64,000 nt of DNA from Solen grandis (GCA_021229015.1 CM037792.1:37445398-37509397); one strand, 5' to 3'. Counted from the first letter of the stretch, positions 11,731-24,144 are shown. Numbers and translations: made by a program. The notes: generated by a model from the sequence alone, not told the origin.

Positions 11731-12659
11731 TGGCGCAAGATCCAGGTTTCCAGGAGGAAAGTGTTGGAAACAAAAATACAATGAAAGTCGGAGATCCGAA
11801 CATGCCGCAAGAAGGAGACAAGAAGACTCACAAGAGGAATATCAGTGAGGGCTTTATCGTTGTTACTGGGGATAACGTTGGTGCTACCACGACAAATACA
11901 GATTCATTAAAGATAAGAAACTGTGGTGACACTGGTGAGGATATTAAAACATTAGAAAACTGTGTAACTACCGCAACAAATGTGGGTACAAATTGCTTGA
12001 AAAGTGAGCTATTACCAACTAGTGGTGATAACACTCCAAAGCAAAGTGATATATTGGCTGAAGATTGTGTTGATTCAGTCATCGATTTTTCACATTCCAA
12101 TACATGCTGTACCTCTGGAAAGTCGGGTTCGTCTTCTCTGTTGTTGATTCCTGAACGCTCAGACTCGGAATGTTCTGATTCAAACAATATTCTAAACATA
12201 AATAACCTGAACCATAGTGTCAATGGCAGAGTAAGAGATGATACTAATGCTTACGCTGCTAATGATCTTCCAATAAATATAAAAAACGAACTCGATGAGA
12301 GCCCACAAAGAGTGTGGCCTGCAAAGGAAACGGTCACATGTAGGGGAAGGGGGGCAAATGAGTATACAGACAGTGTTTTACTTAAGGATCCAATCCGGGA
12401 CTCGTTTACACACCTTCTAAACTGTATTTACCTAATGGATCTGTGTGACCACTTGTATCAAAACTGTATCGTGGACATGGAGTTATATCAGAAACTGTTC
12501 GACATGTCTGACACGTCCTTGAACGAGCGGAACGCTAAGCGGCATCTCCTGTTGTACTTATCAAAAAGGAAAGTGAACAAGCAAAAACTGAAGAAGGCCC
12601 TGAACGAGTCTGAAAACTACACACTGGTTAGTTCGTTTTTCCCGGAGGATAATCTTTAG
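11731..12659 (+). CDS. CARD-like protein, exon 2 (linker and death fold)
   Basis: The exon joins exon 1 in phase (CAA T|TG GCG, giving QLAQDPG) and runs to TAG at 12659, making 423 residues in all. Residues about 116-330 are a polar linker rich in Asn, Asp, Ser and Thr with no recognised domain. Residues about 334-420 are compact and helical in pattern (LLNCIYLMDLCDHLYQN, MELYQKLFD, RHLLLYLSKRK, KLKKALNES), matching the spacing of caspase-recruitment (CARD) domains: an 'L-x-NG/C-I' first turn, a central charged RNAKRHLLLYL helix and a final short helix before SSFF. CARDs mediate assembly of apoptotic or innate-immune complexes. A DED or death domain is the main alternative. Signalling function is inference. 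Confidence 0.6.
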
Positions 12660-13180
12660 ATACCTGGTCACGGTTGGTGTAAGGGGACGATATACATGTA
12701 TTCTTAATGGTTTGTAAGACATATGTGCTTGGCAAAACTTGTGATAAAGTATGTCCTCAAAGGACCCATATTGTTGAATTCATGTACATGTATATACAAT
12801 ACTATTGACAGTCCCTACACATCCCGCTCTATTTCAGGAGTGTTCAAAGGCGGTCTCATCATCTGAACAATTATTTAAAATACTTGAAACTTTTCTCAAA
12901 CTTGCTATCTACCTCAGGAGTTCTTTTCCACCAATGTAAAGAAAATTGGTATCCCCCAACACACAAAAAAGGGTAAAAATTCCCTGATTTCCCAGCATTT
13001 GTCTAAAAAAAAAGGCTTGATATTGATATATCGGAAGTTAATAAGAAAAAAGACTAATTCACTAAATAACAAACTTGTTAAGACATCAGTGAAAAAACTT
13101 GGTTTTGGTGGCCTGGCCAAGCCGTACAATTTAAAAGCCGATCATATTTTTTTCTGATTAAAAGAATGGCTATGGAGTTT
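12660..13180 (+). other. Probable 3' flank of the CARD-protein gene
   Basis: AT-rich sequence following the stop codon. I did not identify a convincing polyadenylation site. A short minus-strand open frame at 12914-13129 has no motif. Confidence 0.35.
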
Positions 13181-13331
13181 TTGACTTGACTATTTGAGTT
13201 TACCGTCGCTTCGACAGTATTTCAGTCATATAGCGACGTCCACCTAATTAATGGTGGAAGAAGACCCCGAATGCACGGAGGTATCCGGTAGAACCACCGA
13301 CCTACCTCAAGCCAGCTGGAAGGCTTCCTCA
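13181..13331 (-). mobile_element. SINE family 1, truncated copy
   Basis: It contains the body of the family: CTTGACTATTTGAGTTTACC, the CATATAGCGACGTCCA block and CCAGCTGGAAGGCTTCCTC, in the order seen in the full copies at 28475 and 45428. The tRNA-like head is missing. Confidence 0.85.
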
Positions 13332-13346
13332 ATAGAATTAACTAGA

Positions 13347-13389
13347 ACTATGCTAAGTGCTTATATATTTATATGCACTTAGCATAGTT
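13347..13389. repeat. Perfect 15-bp inverted repeat (hairpin)
   Basis: AACTATGCTAAGTGC is followed by an AT-only loop and by its exact complement GCACTTAGCATAGTT. It sits just beyond the truncated SINE end. Function unknown. Confidence 0.85.
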
Positions 13390-14115
13390 TCGCTTTCACC
13401 CCTCGATATAAACATGACAACCAAGATACTTTATAGATCAAAGAATTATGTGCATAACATCGACCATGCTTTTTTGTGCGTACCATCAGAAACACAATTT
13501 TGTGTTTCATTTTGGCCTAACCACATGTTTTAACCTTTTTAAACTTGATACATACAATATAGAATAATGTCTAGGAAACTAGTGATATTGTCAAACTGTT
13601 GACGCCACAATTTATATCATTCAATCAAATCAAACACAATAACACTAATGCAAAAGATCTTTAAAGCAACATCATAAATGCTTTTTTTTTCAATTATTAT
13701 TTTATAACCTTTGATGACTTGGACATTATTTGATACATTAACCTCGTCACTTGTCACCTCGTCAACTGTTATACCTTAACACCTGCATAACATAATCGTC
13801 TATTCTTCCATTATCCTCCTCTTATTATTATCCCCCATTTAAAAATCCTATTTCTTTCCTCTTTTTTTTCATAATAAAATATTTTGTTATCATATTTGTG
13901 CTTTTTAAACAGCAATACATTTTGCCATGACATAAATACATGTATACGCTTATATCATTTTCATGTAATTTATTATTTTCCAGTTATGATGTTTGATTCA
14001 CATAATTATAACGTGGACTCATTGTATCGTTATAGGTATTCTGATATCAGATGTAGTTCTCCTGATTTCATTGAAATTTATAGTTATTGTTCATTAGATA
14101 TGTCATGCATCTTGA
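13390..14115. other. AT-rich intergenic DNA, no gene seen
   Basis: No coding signal or repeat ends were recognised. Confidence 0.4.
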
Positions 14116-14157
14116 GTGTGCGCGCGTGTGTGTGTGTGTGTGAAAGAGAGAGAGAGG
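14116..14157. repeat. GT/GA compound microsatellite
   Basis: A TG/CG run followed by GA repeats. Open frames across it are artefacts. Confidence 0.9.
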
Positions 14158-14497
14158 TTTTCTTCATTTAGCCAGTTGATTAACATGCTGCTAATAATTG
14201 TATTTATAAATATGACAATAAAAAATGAATTTGGCAGTTGTGTTTTCTCAAGAAATTCCAATTTTCTATTTGTCAAAATGAAATTAGTTAAATGTTTTTC
14301 CAAAATGTGGATGCCTAACAATTCTTAATGAAGAAATGAGATTGACCGTGGAAGTTTTATCCCATCCATTCAACTAACATTATGTTTTTGTCTAAAATAT
14401 AACACACATTTTACCAGAACAGCTCATTTTCAATCAATAGCAGAATGTGTGTGCATTGTGTCATAAAATAAAAAAAAACAAAAACAAAAAAAACAAA

Positions 14498-14875
14498 AAC
14501 AAGAGGGTCATGATGGCCCTGAAGTCACTCACCTGAGTTACAATATTGTAGCATAGTCATACTGAATATATCATCGATACAAGAATACAGCAAGATCATT
14601 TCAATTCCACACATCAAACAGTACCTTTGGGCCAAATTTGAAGGCCATAGCTTAAAATATCAAAAGTAGGTCACTGGGTCATAATCAAGGTCATCCATTA
14701 TCAAAATTAAATTTCACAAACAAAACACGCAAGACTATAGGCCCCTGTATAAGCATATGTGAACAATGGGCGTGGCCAATTTTGACCCCAGGGCCATATG
14801 ATTTGAACAAACATGGTGAAGGACCACTAGACAACGACACACACCAAATATCTAAGCAAATATCTAAGCTCTCAA

Positions 14876-14909
<34 letters not shown>

Positions 14910-15060
14910 TATATAACTCATGTGATTCCTATATAAGTCCTATATAAAATCAAGTGATTACTTAGGCAGGGCCAATTTTGACCCCAGGGCTATAACTTGA
15001 ACAAACTTGGAAGAGGTCCACTAGGCCATGTTACATACCAAATAGCTTAAAGCCCCAGTG
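14498..15060 (+). mobile_element. AACAAGAGGG-type repeat, divergent copy
   Basis: It starts AACAAGAGGGTCATGATGGC and CTCACCTGAG, the same terminal hairpin and subterminal motif as the 145-bp-unit elements at 19347 and 26751. Inside, two imperfect units share GGCCAATTTTGACCCCAGGG, ATTTGAACAAAC/ACTTGAACAAAC and CCACTAG. A poly-T run lies at about 14876-14902. I could not find its other end, and the core units differ from the other copies, so this is a separate subfamily. Confidence 0.6.
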
Positions 15061-16359
15061 CGTTTTAGCTGGGAAAAATATATTTTTCAAAATTTCTAAT
15101 TAGCAAAGCCTCAAATGATGTTTGATTAACCTCTTAATGTTTAATTAAGCCCACATAATGAAATATTCGCCCGGAAGTCTTATTTGTTCAGACAGGGCAA
15201 AATAGTGAGAAACATGGGCGGAGCTTGTTCTGAAACACACTGTCCAGTAAAACCACGGATGTCTCGGTGTAAATGGGGTGTTTCAGAAATTCATGGACTT
15301 TTTCTATAGACTGAATAAATATTGATACACCGTAGTAGAGGAGATAGGAAGAAAATCCATGAACTTCTGAAAAATCCCTTGTATGTTAATTGTATGCTGT
15401 CATTGTTCTGAGCTAAATATAGAACGAAACAGCCACAATTTGCATTTTACTAATAGAATCTTTCCTGTAAATTAGACATTTCTCAAGGTCTTTCAGTGAT
15501 GAAATTAAAACTGAATTATATATGTTGTAAGTGCATTCAGATTTAGGTCTAACATCCATAAGATACTGGGACTTTAACTCCGAGCCTTGTGGTTTCTCCT
15601 GACAAGAAAACTGTTCAAGTATTTTTCTGTAAGTAAATATAAACATGGGTAAATCAGCCAAAATCGAACTTCGCGAAGAGAACAAATTAAGCTATAAATA
15701 TCATCATGAAGTTTGAAGAAGATTGCCTATAAATGAAGATGCTAGAGTGTACACAAGGTGAAAACTGGCATTTTTTTATCGCCGGCCCTTGGTGGCGATA
15801 TTATACAATCAATCAAAAAAGCAACTTTTTACTTCCGCACCGCTGACATTATACGAAACAGGTTCCTTCTCAGTCGGTCGCAAAAAGTGATTATGGTTAC
15901 AAACATTGTCATGAAGTTTGAAGAAGATTGCTGAAGAAATGAAGATACTAGAGTGTACACAAGAAAATGTTGAAGAGGTCAGGACCTCCAGACAGATGGA
16001 CTGACACACTCTGACATTGATTAACCACAATAAATATAGGGGGCAAGTTCATACTTTTGAAAGCAATTCATCGGAGACGAAGCAGGTGTCTGCTAGTCGG
16101 ACACACAGGCCACTCTTCCAAGGGCGCTTTCTACACAAGTGTAAGAATTGTTCAAACCTTTTTAGATATCAATTACCAAAAGTCCTCAAAATCTACCATG
16201 GTGTCACTGCTTGTGGCATATGTGGTCATTATTGTGGAAGGAAACCAGAGAATCTGGGGAAAATTATCTGACTACAGTAACTCTTTGTGTTGTGATTAGG
16301 AATAAATCCTAATAGAAACAATGGAGAGAAGTGAATGAAGAGTGTTACCACTATACTAT
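15061..16359. other. Intergenic DNA with one direct duplication
   Basis: Segments near 15703-15758 and 15910-15965 share CATGAAGTTTGAAGAAGATT and CTAGAGTGTACACAAG, about 207 bp apart, so part of this region is a two-unit repeat. Small open frames at 16017-16299 include Cys pairs but show no known fold. Confidence 0.45.
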
Positions 16360-16600
16360 CAACCGTTTCTCTCATAGAGGAAACCATGAAAAGACCTATG
16401 CGAACAGCATAAAACCAGATCAGCCTGCGAGTAACTCGCAGGCTGATCAGGTTTTATGCTGTTCGCTGCTCCTCAGTGGTCTGGTAATGAGGATTTTACA
16501 ATTAAATTTGGTAAGGTTTGAGTTTGGCTTTCTGCAGATCAGGCTTTATGTGGTACCTACTGAGTGTGTCAAAATGAGTCTATATGAGGGAAAGGGTTAA
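16360..16600. mobile_element. TTAACCC MITE, family 1, copy 1
   Basis: About 240 bp. The right end TATGAGGGAAAGGGTTAA is intact and the left end is diverged (AACCGTTTCTCTCATAGAGG). It carries a long central palindrome built on CCAGATCAGCCTGCGAGTAA and its complement, followed by TATGCTGTTCGCTGCTCC. It is nearly identical to the copies at 30051 and 38470. Confidence 0.9.
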
Positions 16601-16806
16601 GGCAGGGCCATACAAGACAACAGACACGTCTTTATATGAAATAAGTTTATTAATGAAGCTTCAGATTCTATTGATGAACACACACACATATTGCACGGTT
16701 GACTACACTGGTACCCTGCCCATCTGGTACACCAGACACCGCCTTACCCGGCACATGCTTCCCACCTAATGTCTTTAAAATCACGCACTTCATGCGATGC
16801 ATTTCA

Positions 16807-16981
16807 TACAGTCAATCCTCCATACATCGGCATTCGATACAATGGCATACTTGGGTTCCGGCACTATAAGTCATGTGACAGATTTATTAATCTCCTTGGC
16901 TTCCGGTATCGGCAGCAATTCTCGATACATCGGCAAAATCGAGATTTGCAAACACTGCAGGTGTATTGAGGGTTGACTGTA
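16807..16981. mobile_element. TA-flanked MITE with CAGTCAAYCCT ends
   Basis: The 171-bp element runs from 16809 to 16979. The left end CAGTCAATCCTCCATAC and the complement of the right end CAGTCAACCCTCAATAC form terminal inverted repeats. TA dinucleotides flank both sides, as expected for Tc1/mariner or pogo-type integration. No transposase is present. Confidence 0.75.
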
Positions 16982-19346
16982 TTACAAAACTAATATATGG
17001 GATCATCTCCTACAACCTGACACATCCTACATACTGTCCTGCTTTACAGGATTTGACAAGATTATGCAATTTACAACTGCTGTATTTCTCAAAGGAGAAA
17101 AATGAAATCAAAATAACTAAATGTCTTTATTAATACAAGGCAGAAGTTTAGAGGTGGAAAAAAATAATCTTGAATTATAGCTCTCATCCTTTTCAGTGCT
17201 AAAATTGTCAACTTGTGGGTACAGACCTTCACCATAAGAAAGATCAGTTAAAACTGATATCAAAGGTCAAGCATTGCCGAATCCTGCTTCTATTAACCTA
17301 CTCAGTTTTCCTGAATGGGTGCACCCTATATGATGGTAATAGATTTTAATGTCACAAATAAAGGACAAGTCCACAGCAACTGTAGGTGTCGGCATGGTGT
17401 CTGATGTACTCATATGGACAGAATTCTGTACTCACATTTCACAAACATTTCAATTGAGATTTTCCTCAAATTAGGTCACTAATAATATAATTACTTTGAC
17501 GTTTTAAAGACATTTATTACAATTCTCATTATTAACATGCTAATTATAGAATATGAACAAAATTTCTTCTTCATAAATTGTCAAATAATTTCAGAAGCTA
17601 TAGATTTCTGAGATGCTTAGTTGGGAAAAAAATCTCAACTTGAGAAGTTACGTAAAAAGGGAGCATACCTTGGGAACATGGTTGTAGAGCTCTTTAACAT
17701 GAAGGTTTTGAGATTACTATACCTCTAGAAAAATAACACCTTTTGTATACATTAAACAAGGAATAGAAACAACATCTACACAAAAGATAGTTTAGGATGC
17801 GTTAAGTAAAGATTGTTAATCTGTATATACATAACAAAAACAGAATGGGCCATTTAATGGCTTACTCAAGTGTGCTCTCTCACACAACACTAATTAACAT
17901 CAAAAACAACATAAAATAATTCTACTTTGGTACATGTCAAGATAAATAATAAAAAAATACTAGGAACAAACTAAAGTAATGATCAATTTTTAAAGTTTCT
18001 TTATAATATTGTCACAAGTGACAAAATAATGTACATTTAGAGGGGATCTAAACAACGCAAGTTAAAACATTTACTAATATATAAAAAAAACAATGACAAT
18101 AGAGTGGACAGAGCCTGGAATAAAACAAAATATTTATCATGGAAAGTGATAAATACCCCCGCTACATTGTTACAAAATAATTTACTTTAAAACGAGACAG
18201 GACGGACAAATCATGTGATCCCTGTATAGCCCCCACTTCACTTTGTGAAACAGGGTATAGCTAGAGCACCAATATGGGTATCTGCGCTCAACAATTCTTC
18301 ATTCATGTATATATTGTGTGTTTGTAAACATCTAAAACTACCTTAATTAAATCCGGACAGCGTTTCAATATACATGTATTAACTTGACGACGATTTATCA
18401 AAAACATGTAAAGTTTTTCACAGAAGACAACAGCGTAACTATACAGGACAATAACTATAACGTTTCTTTTCAAAATATGGACCAGATAAAAATAAGATCA
18501 TTTGATAACCTAATACTTGATTTAATAGAATATAAATGGCAATTCAGACTTAAAATCTTGACTACTTATGAATATTCACTCAATAATCAAAACTCATTAT
18601 TTAAGTATATGTCATGATTTAAATGTGAAACAATAGACCGCTGTATCAGAACATACAGATAGCTAACAGGAATACTGCCCATCTGTTCATGTATTTACAA
18701 ATATTTGACCTTAGATAAAGGTCACAGTGCAGGTCAAGGTCAGATCTGTGTAAAGTTGGGAAATCCAGTGAATTACAGAAATGGCTGTAAAAATAAGGAG
18801 GGCTACGAGGGGGTTTTATTTGGACATCACATGTCTTTTTGCATAAGTTTTTCATTAAATGCTTTTTTTCCACCTCGGAAAGAGGTCAAGGTGAATGCCA
18901 AGGTAAAAACGACTGAATTTTAATATAAAGTATGGTGACGGACTACTTGAAATAAAACTTGTCAAGAGATAAAGATATACATGTAAATCACTAAAGAATT
19001 AGCACTTCACATCATTATCTTCAAATTATTATTTTGACAACATAAAATATATATTTTTTTCAATTAAAAGAACAACTTTACTTTAAAGTCACTCTACATT
19101 TTAACAATGTCAGATTTACCTAAAGAGTCTTACAATACTAGATGGAATCACACCTATCAACACATGGGATGTTTCCCCCACCTAAATAGCGAACAGCATC
19201 TGTAAGATCATTTTCCAAATACTTTTGTCAAACCTTACACACGTTTATGAGTTTTCTTACAACACAATCTGGAAACTACCTTTAGAAATTATGATAAGAA
19301 CATCGAAAATGCTTTCATAAAACAAAAAAAGTAAACATAAGGTGAT
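16982..19346. other. AT-rich DNA, no gene seen
   Basis: No recognised coding exon or element ends. It lies downstream of the minus-strand zinc-finger gene, so part could be its 3' untranslated region, but I have no direct evidence for that. Confidence 0.35.
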
Positions 19347-20546
19347 AACAAGAGGGCCAAGATGGCCCTGTGTCGCTCACCTGAGTAAGATGGCTGTGTT
19401 AGGCATAATGACAAAAAATCTGGCATCTAAAAGTGTTTTTCTAACATTTGACTAAATGACCTACATATTGATCCTACCTGAATTTGCACTCAACTGGGAA
19501 TTCATGCAGTCATCATTCATATTAAGTTTAATGAAGACTGGGACAAAAATGTTGGCCTCTAGAGTGTTCACAAGGTTTTTCTTAGATTTGACCTGGTGAC
19601 CTAGTTTTTGACCTCATGTGACTCATTTTCAAACTCATCCAATATATCAATTAGACAAACATCCTGACCAAATCTATTGAAGATTGGGCTAAAACTGTGG
19701 CCTCTAGAGAGTTCACAAGGTTTTTCTAAGATTTGACCTGTTGACCTAGTTTTTGACCCCACAACCCAATTTCAAACTCATGCAAGATATCATGTAGACA
19801 AACATCCTGACCAAAATTTATGAAGATTAGGCCAAAACTGTGGCCTGTAGGGTGTTCACAAGGTTTTTCTAAGATTTGACCTAGTGACCTAGTTTTTGAC
19901 CCCACATGACCCAATTTCGAACTCATCCGAGATATCATGTAGACAAACATCCTGACCAAGTTTCGTGATCATTGGGCCATAACTGTGGCCTGTATAGTGT
20001 TCACAAGGTTTTTCTAAGATTTGACCTGGTGACCTAGTTTTTGACCCCACATGACCCAATTTCGAACTCATCCGAGATATCATGTAGACAAACATCCTGA
20101 CCAAGTTTCATGAGGATTGGGCCAAAACTGTGGCCTCTAGAGTGTTCACAAGGTTTTTCAAGGATTTGACCTAGTGACCTACTTTTTGACCCCACATGAC
20201 CCAATTTCGAACTCATCCGAGATATCATGTAGACAAACATCCTGATTAAGTTTGATGAAGATTGGGCCAAATTTGTGGCCTCTAGAGTGTTCACAAGGTT
20301 TTTCTAAGATTTGACCTAGTGACCTAGTTTTTGACCCCACATGACCCAATTTCGAACTCATCCGAGATATCATGTAGACAAACATCCTGACCAAGTTTCA
20401 TGAAGATTGGGCCAAAACTGTGGCCTCTAGAGTGGTCACAAGCAATTGTTGACGACGGACGACGGACGACGGACGACGCACGACGCACGACGGACAAAAG
20501 GCGATCACAAAAGCTCACCCGAGCACAAGTGCTCAGGTGAGCTAAA
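19347..20546 (+). mobile_element. 145-bp core-repeat element, copy A (full)
   Basis: The left end AACAAGAGGGCCAAGATGGC forms a hairpin (AGGGCC/GGCCCT) followed by CGCTCACCTGAG. The body has about six tandem units: the phrase GACAAACATCCTGA recurs at 19654, 19797, 19942, 20087, 20232 and 20377. An ACGG/ACGA-type microsatellite follows at about 20449-20494. The right end is a hairpin, AGCTCACCCGAGC with GCTCAGGTGAGCT, ending CTAA. This architecture matches the CvA/pearl and tandem-repeat-containing elements described in bivalves, thought to be non-autonomous Helitron/Helentron relatives. Periodic antisense open frames starting MVRMFVYMIS are by-products of the 145-bp period. Confidence 0.9.
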
Positions 20547-21638
20547 AAGATAAGACAACCACAATCTTCACTCTAATAACTTAATATTAATATTTCTATC
20601 TTAATTTTCAATCAATATTACAACTGATTTCATTCAATTGATAATATAAGGAAAAATACATTACAAGTTTCTCACAATTTGAAACTTCTAATTTTAGATA
20701 TATAACATGTACCAATATCTGTAACTCCAGGATAAACAATATCAGGCATACTTGTAACTTGGATTCCTAACACCTTATACCAATGGTAGCTGTCCAACCA
20801 ACTTCTTAAATATATATGTAAATCTAGCACATGAACAACTTAAGCAGATGTTTCAATTATAGCACAATTCTGTCATAACTGATATGTTTCTTAAGAAAAC
20901 ATACAGCAAAAATGATGATGATAAGGATGATTGATAATGATGATGATGATGATGATGATGAAGGTGATGGCAGTAATGACGATGATTATAATGATGATAA
21001 TGGTGATTATGATGATACTGATGGTAATGATGATGAAATTTATGATTATGATGAAAAATGATAAGGTCTGGTGTTGTTCTAATTTGGTTCATGTAACCAT
21101 CAATATCTTTGTACACAAATGAGAAAAACTAAAATTATTTGTTCGCAAATTTGCAATATAAAAGTTTTACAGAGTAAAAAAAAAAATGCATTTATGAAAT
21201 TTAATTATTATCAAATGTGAAAGAAAATGAATCTTTATTTTTTCTATACTTGTATTATCATTTTCATTTACTTTGCGAATCTGAGTCTTCTAAAACATTT
21301 ATGAACAATTCAAATCAACCCTTAATAAAACAAAAAAAAAAAAGTTATAACAAACAAGAAGTTGAAACTAAAAACAATTCCAAAATGATAACTGTATGTA
21401 AAGATAAACATTGACTATATAAAATTTGTTATTTTTTACTGAACAAAATTCGAATTAGGCAAAGAAGACAATTTTATTTAAATAATTAATATGTTATAAT
21501 CATTCATAATTCTATGTCATCAGAAAGTAATACATTCATTGCACCTTATGTGAAGCGGGCGTATGATTAAAAAGAAAAGAATTCACATCTTATTGTACAC
21601 AAAATGGCATGAGCAACTCACGTGAAGTCAGAGGTTGT
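20547..21638. other. AT-rich DNA with GAT repeats, no gene seen
   Basis: An imperfect GAT/ATG trinucleotide array spans about 20909-21056 and produces artefactual poly-Met and poly-His frames. Nothing else was recognised. Confidence 0.45.
20909..21056. repeat. Imperfect GAT trinucleotide repeat
   Basis: The array reads mostly GATGATGAT with interruptions (GATTAT, GGTGAT). Confidence 0.85.
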
Positions 21639-21810
21639 TTTAACCCTTTACTTCATATAGACTCATTTTGAAACATAGGCAATCAGAGCAGACCCAGATC
21701 AGACAGCTCCTATAAGAGCTGTCTGATCAGGGTCTCCTCTGTTTGCTCATACAATATTGTAGCTCAGTTTCAACACAGTCATTTGTGGCAAAGAAAAATT
21801 CATTACTTCA
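21639..21810 (+). mobile_element. TTAACCC MITE, family 2, copy
   Basis: It starts TTAACCCTTTACTTCATATA, carries the palindrome AGATCAGACAGCTCCTATAA with its complement GAGCTGTCTGATC, then GTTTGCTCATAC and TAGCTCAGTTTC. The same order occurs in inverse orientation at 37282-37440. Confidence 0.8.
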
Positions 21811-23189
21811 TAAACCATTTAAAGATCAATCAATTAATAACCATCAAAAAAGGGTCATGTCTTGGTATGATAACATCTATATTATAAATACCCCTTAAAT
21901 AATTACCAGCCTTAGTCATGGTATATTTTGTAAAATCCACAAGACTAGTTTCATTAAAAAAAAAAAAAAGTGAAAAGAAAAATTGGATTAGCTACCAAAA
22001 TTATTTTTTTAATCATGAATTATGTTAAGATTTATCTATATTCAAGTATTATTACTTTTCATGTTAAGTTTTGTTTAAAACAACAATAACGATTTATCGT
22101 ATATCAGTCATATCAACATAACAGTCAATCAACACCTGAATATTCTCTATAACTACCTTCATTATGCTGTGTATTCAAAAACAAAAGTAAACTAATGTAA
22201 AGCTTAGCCACAATACAAGGCTGATTGCCAATCCATCAATATTTACACACGAGGACCAATGCACCAATATACCAACATATCTGTATCACTATATAGTATT
22301 TATCCACCATTCACACAAGATATTTCACTTTTTTTTTCTCTCCAAACAAAAATCAACAACAGACCACAACATCAAACGTTTTTATACTGCCATTCTACTT
22401 ACAGCAGTGGTCTCTTTTTACAGTACTTCACTGACACAGCCAGGATCTATCAACATCCCCTTAAGGCTCACATCTATTCTTTCTTCTTTAAGTCACCATC
22501 TGATAGCCATCAAAAACAATTTGGCTGTTTGAGATGTGTCTGACTGCACATACTTGTATACTTTTAAAAGAGTAAATGAGTGCTAAACACTGCAGAAAAC
22601 TTGCTTATATCTTCCATCAGTGCATTAAGTTCTCATAAAAAATGTCAAATGGTAACATTACAGATTTTCCATGACATGTCTATGCAGGGTTCTCAAGAAC
22701 TACTACTTAGGGAATGGACTCTTGTATTCCTGGGTACTTCTTATACATTTTTTTTTTTTTTGCAATATTTTGTTTAAGACTCCAGCTATAAGAGTTCCAG
22801 AAAGAACTCTGACAATGTCCTTTTAACAGCAAAAGTCACTAGGGGTTTATTGACAGGACATCTTTACTTTTAAGTTATAACAATGCACGATTATATCTGC
22901 AATAAACTTGTGGCGCCTAACAAGATGTGAGATCCACTTTCTCTTATATTGGAGGAAAATGAAAATAAAGCTAAAGCCAGATTTTATACAGCAAAAGTGA
23001 TCCAAAACTTTTTTTTGTGTAAACCACAGTATCAAAAAAGATACATATATAATAATGTAGTTTTAAACACAAATATTTTGTTTTACCTTTAAAATATTGC
23101 ATTTAGGTTGTGTGAATGTAAAGTTTCACAATTTAAGAAAAAAAAATCATTCAATAACCTTAACAAGTAAATGGTATTGAACGCAACAC
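21811..23189. other. AT-rich DNA, no gene seen
   Basis: Short poly-A and poly-T runs and small open frames without motifs. This could include the 3' untranslated region of the adjacent minus-strand zinc-finger gene. Confidence 0.35.
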
Positions 23190-23450
23190 ATGAGTCCCCT
23201 ACCAGTGAGGTGCATAATTTTTCCATTACCATAGCAACCAGAATTTTGGACCAAGAAAAGAAAAACAAAGTGATATGCAGAATCTCCATACTGCCATCTA
23301 TTCATATACCAAGTTTCATAATATTATCTTCAACAGTTTTTAAGTTATCGCGGGATCCAGATTTCTGGACATATGGATAGACAGACAGACAGACGGACGG
23401 AGGGCAAACCTTTAGTCCACTCTGGTGTAAACACCAGTAGGGGACTAATT
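23190..23450. mobile_element. Small element with AGTCCCCTAC ends and ACGG microsatellite
   Basis: The inverted ends are GAGTCCCCTACCAGT at 23192 and CCAGTAGGGGACTAA near 23434-23448. Just inside the right end is a GACA/GACG microsatellite (GACAGACAGACAGACGGACGG-like, about 23380-23401). Its size of about 260 bp and its layout resemble a one-unit version of the bivalve microsatellite-bearing elements. Confidence 0.65.
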
Positions 23451-23752
23451 AGGTCTTGTCAGTCAATTCTTGTTTGCAGCTCAAGATAAATGCAACATTT
23501 TGGTAATCGAGACTTGATCAAACTTCTAAACAAAACCATTATCTGAAAGAATTATACAACCTTCATACAGACTGCAGTGCTGTAGCACACTGACTACTGC
23601 ACAAAGTTTTGGATGTAAGTCTATGTGTCCAAGTAATTCAAGTTATAAAAATGTTTGTTTTTTTTTACAAAATATGTATTGCAACAAAAAACAAGTGGAA
23701 AGTACTTAAAATTAATGATATTAATGCCTTGAAGATTATTTGATTATGATTA
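23451..23752 (-). other. Probable 3' flank of the zinc-finger gene
   Basis: About 300 bases after the minus-strand stop codon. AT-rich, with no element ends and no clear polyadenylation signal. Confidence 0.35.
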
Positions 23753-24109
23753 TCAATACTGACTTGGGTTAAATTTTGTTGGTCCCCCACGATCTGAAAA
23801 TGCAGGGTTGAAGATGGCCTGGTTAGGTGGACGCCCCCTCTGTCCTTTCGCAGAACTAGAGTCGGAGTAGTGCAGGGTGACAGATGAGGGCATCTCCGTG
23901 GTGACAGGATGGGGTATAGACAGGGGATGTAAGACGTGCCCCAGGGACACCGAGGGCAAATGAAGGATCTGGGATGAGTGATGAAGCAACTGGGGCATGG
24001 GCGAACTACCGCTCACTACACTGCTGCCTGGGGTACTCGCATGACTTATCTCCCTTTCCGATGACTGCAAATTGAGACGAAAATTTTGTGGTTGTAGCTG
24101 CTGTGGTTG

Positions 24110-24144
<35 letters not shown>

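Noticed and set aside
16017..16271. A small Cys-pair protein (CKNC ... CGIC) suggesting a zinc-binding domain
   Set aside because: No known spacing or fold, no splice context, and overlapping frames are equally open. It is probably chance in a repeat-derived region.
20449..20494. A CRISPR-like array of short repeats
   Set aside because: It is a GACG-type microsatellite inside a bivalve repeat element, with no spacers, in a eukaryotic genome.
19726..20518. A series of similar minus-strand open frames starting MVRMFVYMIS at 145-bp steps
   Set aside because: They are the antisense translation of the tandem core units; the same frames recur in the copies at 26.8 and 31.0 kb and the period is not a multiple of three.
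20853..21122. His-rich and Met-rich proteins on the two strands
   Set aside because: Both are translations of the GAT trinucleotide repeat.
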